A DNA stretch of 6,679 nt from Planctomycetota bacterium. Its GTDB lineage: Bacteria; Planctomycetota; UBA11346. Numbering within the stretch: the first letter of the stretch is position 1; each line of letters begins with the position of its first letter. The stretch is from contig CANETI010000146.1 in assembly GCA_947440715.1 (NCBI GenBank), positions 1 through 6,679 on the forward strand. Direction: 5' to 3'. The notes beneath the pieces were generated by a model. That model did not search any database and had not been told where the DNA came from. It saw only the letters and a list, made by a program, of their open reading frames with translations. Made by a program: the position numbers and the translations under genes. Of this stretch, positions 1 through 6,679 are shown one piece after another.

Positions 1-1364
1 AGCATTATGGTGATAGTTCGCTCAAAATGAGTTGGGGCGATGGTTATCCAACGGTAATTAAAGCCGTTTCGACGGGTGGAATTTATTCAGCTGCCAAAGG
101 CAAGGGCCTGACATTTATGGCACCGGCCGATCCCATATTGCGTCAATTAAAAGTATGGGTGGGTGCACACGATACGAAGGGGACCATCACCGCTACCGTG
201 AGCGACAATTCGTCACGTCCCTTCACTGACACCTTCGATTCGTCAAAGGGCAAGAAAAATCAAGTCTATACTATTCTTTATCGTTCGGATAAACCAGGAC
301 AGACACTAACGATTAAATATGAACCGCCAGGTGGTGATGATTCCGGCAATATTACGGTGCAAGCCGTCGCGTTAGATGAATTCGGCGATGGGAAACGCCG
401 TTTCATTATGGGTGTTAACCTGGAAGGGGAATCGCAACAGATCGATGGTAATCCATGGTTGGGTCAGAAAGAAGCCAGTGCTTTTGGCTTCCAGGTCAAA
501 AATGATCGTCGCGTATCGGTTGGTAGCGAGCCTAAACCAGCTGTTGATGCGGCGATGAAAAAAATGTTAAATATGGGCATCGCAGCGCGCGGGGGCGAGT
601 TGGAAATAAGTCAAAAATTAGGGAATGGGAAATATGAAGTGACGGTCTACATGCTTGAGACCGTGATTAAAAACTCACATTTATTTGATGTGCGCGTTAA
701 TGATGTCTTCTTGTCGGATATCGGCCAATTAGACAAAGGTGAGTGGGCCGCTTATGGTCCGGTGCTGGCCACAGTGGATGTTGGTACTTTAACGTTGGCA
801 ACCGTTACGAAAAAAGGCACGCCCCAATTAATGGGCTATTCGGTTTATGCTCCTGCACGGCAAAAGGGCGTACGAACTAATGCCTTTCCGAATGGTGTTG
901 CGCATGCGATTCCTGGGATGATTTATCTGGCTAATTTTGATAACGGTGGTGTAGGCAAAGCCTTTCACGAACCGACAGACGGAAAGGGTAATGAAGGCGG
1001 GGCCTATCGCGCCGGACCGGTGGATATTGGTGATACGGGTGGAATTCCCGTCATTGGTTGGATCAACCGCGGCGAGTGGTTGCGTTACACCACGTCGGTT
1101 GCTGAGGTGGGTACGTATTCGGTTAAAGTTTCATTTTCCAAAGACCCAGCTTCTGTCCTCGATCCAGCGGGTGAATCCGTAAGCATGGAAATAGACGGTA
1201 AGCCGGTGGGCATACCTGGGATTATTACGCAGACAGTTAATTGGGGTACGTTTAAAGACGCCGATTTAGGCACCGTCACGCTTAGTGCTGGTATTCATGA
1301 TTTACGCCTGCTCTTTAACGGCAGTTTTAATGCGAAAACGATTACTTTAACTAAAACGAACTGA
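1..1364 (+). CDS. Carbohydrate-binding surface/secreted protein, C-terminal part (jelly-roll, malectin-like and CBM6-like modules); 5' end outside window
   Basis: The frame is open to the left edge: codons from position 3 read HYGDSSLK before the first ATG at 27, so that ATG is probably internal and the true start lies upstream. Residues below count from that Met. Residues 1-120 resemble a recurring bacterial surface module with an SWGDGYPT-type strand, a KVWVGAH strand and a GQTLTIKYE strand. Residues 126-276 (FIMGVNLEGE to GYSVYAPA) look malectin-like. Residues 293-445 resemble a CBM6/CBM35 domain: IPG, NFDNGG at 303-308, a GGAYR and VDIGDTGG stretch, GEWLRY at 349-354, then VGTYSVKVSFS and a final LRLLFNG strand. 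Such modules bind glycans outside the cell. No catalytic domain is visible, though one could lie upstream. The signal peptide, if any, is off the window. The CBM6-like domain appears to lack the usual calcium-site Glu (Ala302 there). The gene ends at TGA 1362-1364, convergent with topA. The domain calls are made by eye; the CBM6-like call is the strongest. Confidence 0.85.
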   Translation, partial: HYGDSSLKMSWGDGYPTVIKAVSTGGIYSAAKGKGLTFMAPADPILRQLKVWVGAHDTKGTITATVSDNSSRPFTDTFDSSKGKKNQVYTILYRSDKPGQTLTIKYEPPGGDDSGNITVQAVALDEFGDGKRRFIMGVNLEGESQQIDGNPWLGQKEASAFGFQVKNDRRVSVGSEPKPAVDAAMKKMLNMGIAARGGELEISQKLGNGKYEVTVYMLETVIKNSHLFDVRVNDVFLSDIGQLDKGEWAAYGPVLATVDVGTLTLATVTKKGTPQLMGYSVYAPARQKGVRTNAFPNGVAHAIPGMIYLANFDNGGVGKAFHEPTDGKGNEGGAYRAGPVDIGDTGGIPVIGWINRGEWLRYTTSVAEVGTYSVKVSFSKDPASVLDPAGESVSMEIDGKPVGIPGIITQTVNWGTFKDADLGTVTLSAGIHDLRLLFNGSFNAKTITLTKTN

Positions 1365-1382
1365 AGCTAATCATACTCAGGG

Positions 1383-3182
1383 TTATTTATTCAACGACGA
1401 TGGAGTTAATGGATTGCCACGAAGTCCAGCGTTTTGCGCTAATGCCAGTACGGCATAACTGGCATCGGTAACGACTTTTTGCCATGCCGCCTCACCGCAC
1501 GCAATGCGGTCGAGGTCGGCTTCGAGTCGAACGGTGTAATCAACATCAATAAAATTACCGCCGTAATGGCGAATAAGAAAATCGGTGACCGACATGCCTA
1601 ATGGAGTGGCAAAAAGTTTCCGTAGTTTCTCGCCCACATACTGACGCTCTAAAATCGTGCGCATTATCGCGGCATAGGTAGAAGGGCGACCGATGCCTTC
1701 TTTTTCCAACTTTTTAATTAATGAGGCCTGAGTGTAACGGGGTGGCGGTTTGGTGCTGCGTTCTTGCGCCGCAAGTTCTTTGAGGTCAACGACATCACCA
1801 ATGTTTAATAGCGGCAATTCACCAGCAAATTCATCATCGTCACTTCTTTCCCCCATTTTATCTTTGGCCGATTTACCCCGTTTCTTTTTTGCCACTTCGT
1901 CGGTTTCGTCGCCGCCAGTTAATTTGCGCCATCCATCGAACAATACGACTTTTCCCTTTGCCTGAAAAATTCCCATGGCTTGCGCGGGTTGACCTTCAAC
2001 TAACCAAGTCCCAGGAGCACAGGCAATATCGATGGTAGTTAATTGATCGCGCCCACTCGCCATTTGACTCGCAATAAAGCGATTCCAAATGAGCTGATAC
2101 AATTTCCCTTCCGTCGTGGCGCCCAACGCATCTGGACCTGTTTCGGCGTGCGTTGGGCGAATGGCTTCATGCGCTTCCTGCGCATTAGCCGCCTTGGTTG
2201 CGTGATGTACATTTTGCGCGGGTAAATACGCGGGTTTGAAGCGAGCTTTAATTAAAGAACGTGCGGCCGTAATGGCTTCAGGCGATAACGACACCGAGTC
2301 CGTACGGTGGTAGGTAATATGTCCGCCTTCAAATAAGGTCTGTAATAACTTCATAGTCTGATCGGGATTTAATCCCAGTCGAACCGATGCGGCTTGTTGC
2401 ACGGTTGCCGTGGAAAATGGTGCAGGCGGATGGCGCGCTTGTTCGCGGCGATCACAGCCATGGACTATCCAGGCTTGCTTGCGGCACCAAGTCACCGTTT
2501 TTTCTGCGATGGCACGATCCGTCAGACGTTGGCCTAACGTTTCGCCCTTCCAGGTAATTAAACGAGCCGTAAATGGTGGTGGGGTCCCAGGCTTTTCTAC
2601 CAATGCCGACAGAATAAAATAATCCACCGCATTAAATTTTCCAATTTCTCGTTCGCGTTCGGCAACAAAACGTAAAGCCACGGACTGAACTCGCCCAGCG
2701 CTACGAGCATCTTTCCCTAAACGGCGTAAGGTCGGCGAGACCAACCACCCCACCACGCGGTCGAGCACTCGTCGTGCTTGCTGCGCGTCAACCAAATGAC
2801 TGTCTAATAAACGCGGATTGGCAACTGCCTTGACCACGTCGGCCTTGGTCAGTGCATGAAATATCACGCGCCGATAAGGACGCTTGCCCAACACTTGACT
2901 CAAATGCCAAGCGATGGCCTCCCCTTCACGATCAGGGTCAGTTGCCAGTAAGACCTCTTCCGCTTCATCAGCCAAGCGCTTGAGATTGGCAATGGCATCG
3001 CGGCTGCGCTCCAACGGTTCATAGTGCGGCTCAACTCGCCCATCTTGAAAGCCAATGGCCAGATCTCCGCTCATCGGCAAGTCGCGCACATGACCGTACG
3101 AAGCCGCAACTTGATAATCGCGCCCAAGGAATTCGCGAATCTTTCGTGTTTTGTTGGGCGACTCGACAATCAGCAGTTTCAT
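1383..3182 (-). CDS. topA: DNA topoisomerase I (type IA), short form lacking the C-terminal zinc-ribbon tail
   Basis: Relaxes negatively supercoiled DNA by Mg2+-dependent single-strand cleavage and passage, through a 5'-phosphotyrosine intermediate. The 599-residue product opens with a Toprim domain: KLLIVESPNK with Glu7, then TDPDREGEA with Asp82, Asp84 and Glu86. The core carries SAGRVQS (161-167), the active-site segment GGHITYHRTDS with catalytic Tyr291, AHEAIRPT (337-344) and EGIGRPSTYA (495-504). A charged lysine- and aspartate-rich loop spans about 425-452. The protein stops soon after the core, at about the place where E. coli TopA (865 residues) continues into zinc ribbons; no Cys4 cluster is present. 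Tyr291 is followed by His, where E. coli has Met. The ATG at 3182 is the only usable start: seven codons upstream an in-frame TGA closes the frame. There is no strong Shine-Dalgarno sequence. It is TopA-like rather than TopB-like from the HITYHRTDS and EGIGRPSTYA motifs. It could be the main topA or a second copy. Confidence 0.95.
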   Translation of the reverse strand: MKLLIVESPNKTRKIREFLGRDYQVAASYGHVRDLPMSGDLAIGFQDGRVEPHYEPLERSRDAIANLKRLADEAEEVLLATDPDREGEAIAWHLSQVLGKRPYRRVIFHALTKADVVKAVANPRLLDSHLVDAQQARRVLDRVVGWLVSPTLRRLGKDARSAGRVQSVALRFVAEREREIGKFNAVDYFILSALVEKPGTPPPFTARLITWKGETLGQRLTDRAIAEKTVTWCRKQAWIVHGCDRREQARHPPAPFSTATVQQAASVRLGLNPDQTMKLLQTLFEGGHITYHRTDSVSLSPEAITAARSLIKARFKPAYLPAQNVHHATKAANAQEAHEAIRPTHAETGPDALGATTEGKLYQLIWNRFIASQMASGRDQLTTIDIACAPGTWLVEGQPAQAMGIFQAKGKVVLFDGWRKLTGGDETDEVAKKKRGKSAKDKMGERSDDDEFAGELPLLNIGDVVDLKELAAQERSTKPPPRYTQASLIKKLEKEGIGRPSTYAAIMRTILERQYVGEKLRKLFATPLGMSVTDFLIRHYGGNFIDVDYTVRLEADLDRIACGEAAWQKVVTDASYAVLALAQNAGLRGNPLTPSSLNK

Positions 3183-3202
3183 GATGGCTCGAATGATGGG
3201 GC

Positions 3203-3214
3203 GTCAGCGCTGAC
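3203..3214. repeat. Perfect 12-bp palindrome upstream of topA (possible operator)
   Basis: GTCAGCGCTGAC is fully self-complementary. It lies about 20 bp before the topA start codon at 3182, so it falls in the topA leader or promoter. It could bind a dimeric regulator or form a very small hairpin with no loop, which makes protein binding the likelier of the two. A chance palindrome of this size is also possible. Confidence 0.4.
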
Positions 3215-3231
3215 CACAACTACCGGCCAGT

Positions 3232-3345
3232 GGTTATCAGAACCCGCGTGAATAGCTGTGACCTGTTGTGGAGAGAGGAGTTACCGGCGTTGATGGAAAG
3301 CACGCCGCAAGTTGGCAATGCATCAAAACACGAGGTATGATAACC
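3232..3345. repeat. Inverted pair GGTTATCA / TGATAACC flanking the divergent promoter region
   Basis: GGTTATCA at 3232-3239 is the exact reverse complement of TGATAACC at 3338-3345. Read outward from each gene's promoter side, the two arms extend to 9 of 10 matches: TATGATAACC toward the kinase and TCTGATAACC toward topA. The right arm overlaps the kinase -10 hexamer. The left arm would sit where a topA -10 could lie, about 50 bp before its ATG, although no good -35 was found upstream of it. They may be paired operators or similar -10 regions. The arms are short, so coincidence is not excluded. Confidence 0.35.
3312..3341 (+). promoter_or_regulatory. Candidate sigma70-type promoter for the hybrid kinase gene
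   Basis: TTGGCA at 3312-3317 (5 of 6 to TTGACA) and TATGAT at 3336-3341 (5 of 6 to TATAAT) are separated by 18 bp. Transcription would begin near 3348 and leave a leader of roughly 34 nt before the ATG at 3382. The hexamers match well and sit at a sensible distance, but no transcript evidence is available. The -10 element overlaps one arm of the inverted pair (TGATAACC at 3338-3345), so a regulator bound there would cover the promoter. Confidence 0.5.
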
Positions 3346-3381
3346 GATGTTTCTTCTTCAGAATTCCATTAATCTCGTTTC

Positions 3382-6300
3382 ATGGTTCAACCTGGCCAAG
3401 ATATGCTAATACAGCCTGCGAATGAGATGAACCGCCTGCAAGCGTTACGAGCATTAGGCATTTTAGATACGACAGCAGAATCGTGCTTTGATGAAATCGT
3501 GGGGGCCGCCGCGTTAGTGTGCAAAGTTCCCATTTCGCTGATTAGTTTAGTCGACGAGCACCGCCAATGGTTCAAGGCTCGAGTTGGTTTAGAGGCTGTT
3601 CAAACGCCACGCGATGTCGCATTTTGCGCTTATACTATTTTGTCGCCAGACACCATGTTAGAAGTATCAGATGCAACCAACGATCTGCGTTTTAGCGATA
3701 ATCCATTAGTGACCAGCGACCCGAATATTCGTTTCTACGCGGGGTTTCCGCTAGCAGATGTAAATGGATATGCATTTGGCACATTGTGCGTTATTGATCG
3801 TGAGCCACGCACCTTAGAAAATTGGCAACGAGAGGTATTAAGTACCCTCGCGCGGCAAGTGATGCGGTTATTAGCGGCACGCGCATCCGCACGGCAATTA
3901 GACGTGTGGTATGATCAAAAAGAGCGCTCGACCATGATGAAACAAGTGCATGAAAGCATGACTCGTTTTGATTTAGTAGTTAGTGGCGCAGCGATGGGAA
4001 TTTGGGAGACTAAATTTGATCCCACCTGTTGGGAGTCGCAGATCACCAATGATTTGCCTTTTTATTGGTCGCCACGATTTGCCCAAATGATGGGCTATGA
4101 CAGCAGTGAATTTCCACCGCGTCTGGAATCATGGTTAACCGCATTACATCCTGATGATCGGCAACCAACGCTACAATCCATCCACGCATTTCTTGCCTAC
4201 GGTTTGCCCTACAAAGTAGACTATCGTCTTAAAAATAAAAACGGAGAATACCGCTGGTATCAATCCAATGGCCAAGCGGAACGTGATGCGCATGGGCGTC
4301 CAATAAGAGCTGCTGGTTCGATGGCTGATATTACCTCGCGTAAACGCGATCAAGAGTTATTAGAAAAAACCAGAGCCCAATTAATCGACGCAATTGCTAA
4401 TATTGATTCTGGCTTTGCCATGTACGATCAGAATGATCATTTAATCATCGCGAATCAACGCTTTGCCACGTTGTATGGCATTGAATTATCCTCAATTCCG
4501 CCAAATACGCCATTCTCACAAGTACTCGCCTCACTTAAATCGATTGGTGCATTGAACACGATCGCGGATGCCGATGGTTGGATAAGTGACCAAATAATAA
4601 ATCATTTAGCCCCAGGCTCCGATCAAGAATATCATTTTTCAAAAAATTGGGTGCGAATCAGCGAGCGTCGCACTGCAGATGGTGGCATAGTTTCCTTACA
4701 TACCGATGTTTCGGCGTTACACGAAGTGGCCGACGTTCAACGCAAAGCACGTGGAATTGCCGAACAGGCGACACAAGCGAAGGCAGAATTTCTTGCCACC
4801 ATGAGCCATGAATTACGCACGCCCATGAATGGCGTGATTGGCATGACAAATTTGTTGCTTGAAACAGAATTAACTAACGAGCAACGTGATTTCGCCCAAA
4901 CCGCCCGCGAATGTGGCGACAGTCTCTTGTCACTGATCAATGAGATTCTTGATTTCAGTAAAATCGAAGCTGGGCAATTGGTTTTAGAACAAATTCCATT
5001 TAATCCACGTCGATTAGCAGAAGAGTCCATCGCCTTGTTTGCTAATCAGGCGCAGGAAAAAGGCCTGGAAATTATCTGCGAAGTGAGCGCAGATATTCCG
5101 AAGAAAGTGTTAGGCGATCCAACGCGATTACGCCAAGTGATTGTGAATTTAGTCGGTAATGCGATTAAATTTACTGAACGTGGGGAGGTAGTGTTATCAC
5201 TATTACGTGAGCCGAGTGAAAACGATCAAGTGCCAATCAATATCATTATTCGTGATACGGGTATTGGTATTTCGGCAGACGACCGCCAGCGTTTATTTAA
5301 GCCATTTTCTCAAGCAGACAACACCACCACGCGAAAATATGGTGGAACAGGATTAGGATTAGTGATTTGCCAACGAATCGTGACTTTAATGGGCGGCGAG
5401 ATCAGCCTGCACAGTGATGTCGGAGTTGGCAGCACCTTTACCTGTCACATCTCTTTCAAAGAAGCTGATGATAGTGAGGCCTCGTTATTTACCCAGGATT
5501 TAATCGGACGACATGTGATAATTGCGGCGGGACATGCCACGGCACGACGAGTACTGCGCGATCAATTATTGGCTTGGGGAATGACCTGTGATGAAGCCTC
5601 TTGTGAAAGTGATATTCAAAACAGCATAAATTTTAAGAGGCCAGCCTTAATCGTTATTGATAACGATATTCAAAATGGAGCTTTGGTTGTAGGGCAAACG
5701 GTTCGCGCTCAACAAGCACAAATTCCTTTAGTCTTAATAACCGGTGCAGCCCATCGTGGTATGGCAGCAAACGCACAAGCGGTTGGTTTTACCGGATTTC
5801 TTACCAAGCCAATCCGCCAAGCACAATTATTCGACTGCTTGCAGTTAGTGTTTGAGCAATCATGCCGCGCAACAGAACAGAAAGAATCGATCCAAACAAC
5901 TTTAATTACCCGGCACACCCTAGCGGAAGATATTTCGCTGCGACGAGTGCTGGTGGTGGAAGACAATGCCGTAAATCGTCAAGTTGCCGTCATGATGCTC
6001 GGAAAGTTAGGGTGTCATTGCGATATTGCGACCAATGGCAAAGAAGCCGTTGAGGCGCTCACAAAACAAAGTTACCAAATCGTATTCATGGATTGCCAAA
6101 TGCCAATTATGGATGGATTTGAAGCAACCAAAATGATTCGACAGGCAGAAATGGGTCAACGTCAGACACGTATTGTTGCGTTGACCGCAAATGCTATGGC
6201 ATCAGACCGTGAAAAATGTTTAGTGGTGGGGATGGATGATTATCTCTCCAAGCCGGTTAAAATGACAGAATTAGCAGACGCCCTCAAACGTTCGGTTCAA

Positions 6301-6679
6301 GCGCCTCAACGAGAAATAGAACACGACGAAGTAAGTTCGCAGCCACAACAAGCAGAGATAGATGATAACGTATTATTCAAACTGCGCGAAACGACTGATC
6401 GCGAAACCGTGCGGACCGTGATCGGCATTTTGCGGGATGAATTACCAAATATTACAGCGGACCTAGAATTAGCGATTGCACGACATGACACCATTGGACT
6501 GGCACGTTTAGCTCATCGTCTAAAAGGGACTACCGGCAGCCTGGGATTAATTCGTCTGCAAATAGTATCCCAAGAGATGGAAACCGCGGCCCGGGCCAAC
6601 TTACTTGCCCGGGCTGCAAACCTTGGTCGCAACATGGTAAAAACGATCCAAGAAGTTATTCCGTTATTAGAAAATCATC
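3382..6679 (+). CDS. Soluble hybrid sensor histidine kinase (GAF-PAS-PAS-HisKA-HATPase-REC-REC-HPt); 3' end outside window
   Basis: A phosphorelay kinase with 1099 codons visible and no stop before the window edge. Domains in order: GAF about 17-170 (ILDT, FCA at 81-83, GFPL, GTLCVIDREPR); PAS about 196-325 (YWSPRF, HPDDR, PAC-type end ADITSRKR); PAS about 334-448 (GFAMYDQNDHLIIANQRF); a short helical linker; HisKA with phospho-acceptor His476 in MSHELRTP; HATPase_c with N-box Asn589 to Thr598, DTGIGI (625-630) and GGTGLGL (654-660); a degenerate receiver about 708-830; a canonical receiver about 853-970 with Glu860/Asp861, phospho-acceptor Asp904, Thr935 and Lys957; and HPt with His1045 in AHRLKGT. 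The relay order matches BarA/GacS-type tripartite kinases, but the input is cytoplasmic, since no signal peptide or membrane segment is seen. The ATG at 3382 is the first after an in-frame TAA at 3370-3372. Its Shine-Dalgarno is poor; Met8 (3403) and Met16 (3427) are alternatives. The partner regulator is not in the window. Confidence 0.95.
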   Translation, partial: MVQPGQDMLIQPANEMNRLQALRALGILDTTAESCFDEIVGAAALVCKVPISLISLVDEHRQWFKARVGLEAVQTPRDVAFCAYTILSPDTMLEVSDATNDLRFSDNPLVTSDPNIRFYAGFPLADVNGYAFGTLCVIDREPRTLENWQREVLSTLARQVMRLLAARASARQLDVWYDQKERSTMMKQVHESMTRFDLVVSGAAMGIWETKFDPTCWESQITNDLPFYWSPRFAQMMGYDSSEFPPRLESWLTALHPDDRQPTLQSIHAFLAYGLPYKVDYRLKNKNGEYRWYQSNGQAERDAHGRPIRAAGSMADITSRKRDQELLEKTRAQLIDAIANIDSGFAMYDQNDHLIIANQRFATLYGIELSSIPPNTPFSQVLASLKSIGALNTIADADGWISDQIINHLAPGSDQEYHFSKNWVRISERRTADGGIVSLHTDVSALHEVADVQRKARGIAEQATQAKAEFLATMSHELRTPMNGVIGMTNLLLETELTNEQRDFAQTARECGDSLLSLINEILDFSKIEAGQLVLEQIPFNPRRLAEESIALFANQAQEKGLEIICEVSADIPKKVLGDPTRLRQVIVNLVGNAIKFTERGEVVLSLLREPSENDQVPINIIIRDTGIGISADDRQRLFKPFSQADNTTTRKYGGTGLGLVICQRIVTLMGGEISLHSDVGVGSTFTCHISFKEADDSEASLFTQDLIGRHVIIAAGHATARRVLRDQLLAWGMTCDEASCESDIQNSINFKRPALIVIDNDIQNGALVVGQTVRAQQAQIPLVLITGAAHRGMAANAQAVGFTGFLTKPIRQAQLFDCLQLVFEQSCRATEQKESIQTTLITRHTLAEDISLRRVLVVEDNAVNRQVAVMMLGKLGCHCDIATNGKEAVEALTKQSYQIVFMDCQMPIMDGFEATKMIRQAEMGQRQTRIVALTANAMASDREKCLVVGMDDYLSKPVKMTELADALKRSVQAPQREIEHDEVSSQPQQAEIDDNVLFKLRETTDRETVRTVIGILRDELPNITADLELAIARHDTIGLARLAHRLKGTTGSLGLIRLQIVSQEMETAARANLLARAANLGRNMVKTIQEVIPLLENH

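Noticed and set aside
376..558. Short plus-strand reading frames inside the lectin-like gene (also 991-1182, and 1085-1279 on the minus strand)
   Set aside because: They overlap a clearly coding frame with recognisable domains and have no family features of their own.
1365..1382. Possible bidirectional terminator between the convergent genes
   Set aside because: The 18-bp gap contains no stem-loop followed by a T-run on either strand that I could find.
1750..2622. Plus-strand frames antisense to topA (1750-1965, 2043-2225, 2410-2622)
   Set aside because: They are shadows of the conserved topoisomerase frame and show no recognisable domain.
3225..3270. A topA promoter using TCTGAT as -10 on the minus strand
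   Set aside because: No -35 hexamer with more than about half of the consensus bases was found at 16-18 bp spacing, so it is not listed as a promoter, only as an arm of the inverted pair.
4658..5030. Minus-strand frames antisense to the kinase (4658-4849, 4737-5030, and others at 3387-3575, 4171-4353, 5709-5966, 6306-6494)
   Set aside because: All lie opposite well-conserved kinase domains and look like chance openings.
1..6679. A defence or mobile-element system joining the three genes
   Set aside because: There is no transposase, integrase, nuclease or toxin gene and no terminal repeats. The genes are not co-directional and their families are common housekeeping, signalling and surface types.

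Overview
The window holds three protein-coding regions at moderate GC. They are the 3' end of a gene for a secreted or surface carbohydrate-binding protein (+ strand, cut at the left edge), a complete convergent gene for a short type IA DNA topoisomerase I (- strand), and a large soluble hybrid sensor histidine kinase (+ strand, cut at the right edge). No tRNA, rRNA, CRISPR array, insertion sequence or integrase was seen. The hybrid kinase with a BarA/GacS-type relay and the carbohydrate-binding modules would fit an environmental, polysaccharide-associated Gram-negative bacterium, perhaps a gammaproteobacterium. That placement is an inference from gene style only.

Layout. Positions 1-1364 encode at least 453 residues built from three beta-rich lectin-like modules: a jelly-roll repeat module, a malectin-like module and a CBM6/CBM35-like module. 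The gene ends 18 bp from the end of topA, and the two genes are convergent with no recognisable terminator hairpin between them. topA occupies 1383-3182 on the minus strand. It carries the full Toprim and tyrosine cleavage core but no C-terminal zinc-ribbon tail. A 199-bp divergent intergenic region (3183-3381) separates topA from the kinase. It contains a good sigma70-like promoter facing the kinase, an inverted 8-bp pair (GGTTATCA...TGATAACC) and a perfect 12-bp palindrome close to the topA start.

The kinase gene starts at 3382 and is still open at 6679 (1099 codons seen). Its order is GAF, PAS, PAS, HisKA, HATPase_c, a degenerate receiver, an intact receiver and HPt. It therefore holds every step of a His-Asp-His phosphorelay before transfer to a separate response regulator. 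No transmembrane segment was seen, so it should sense a cytoplasmic signal.

Nothing suggests that the three genes form one system: they are convergent or divergent and belong to unrelated processes (surface carbohydrate binding, DNA supercoiling, signal transduction). I see no convincing novel system. The points most worth checking are the tail-less topoisomerase, the symmetric divergent promoter region, the apparent loss of a calcium-site glutamate in the CBM6-like domain, and the degenerate first receiver.
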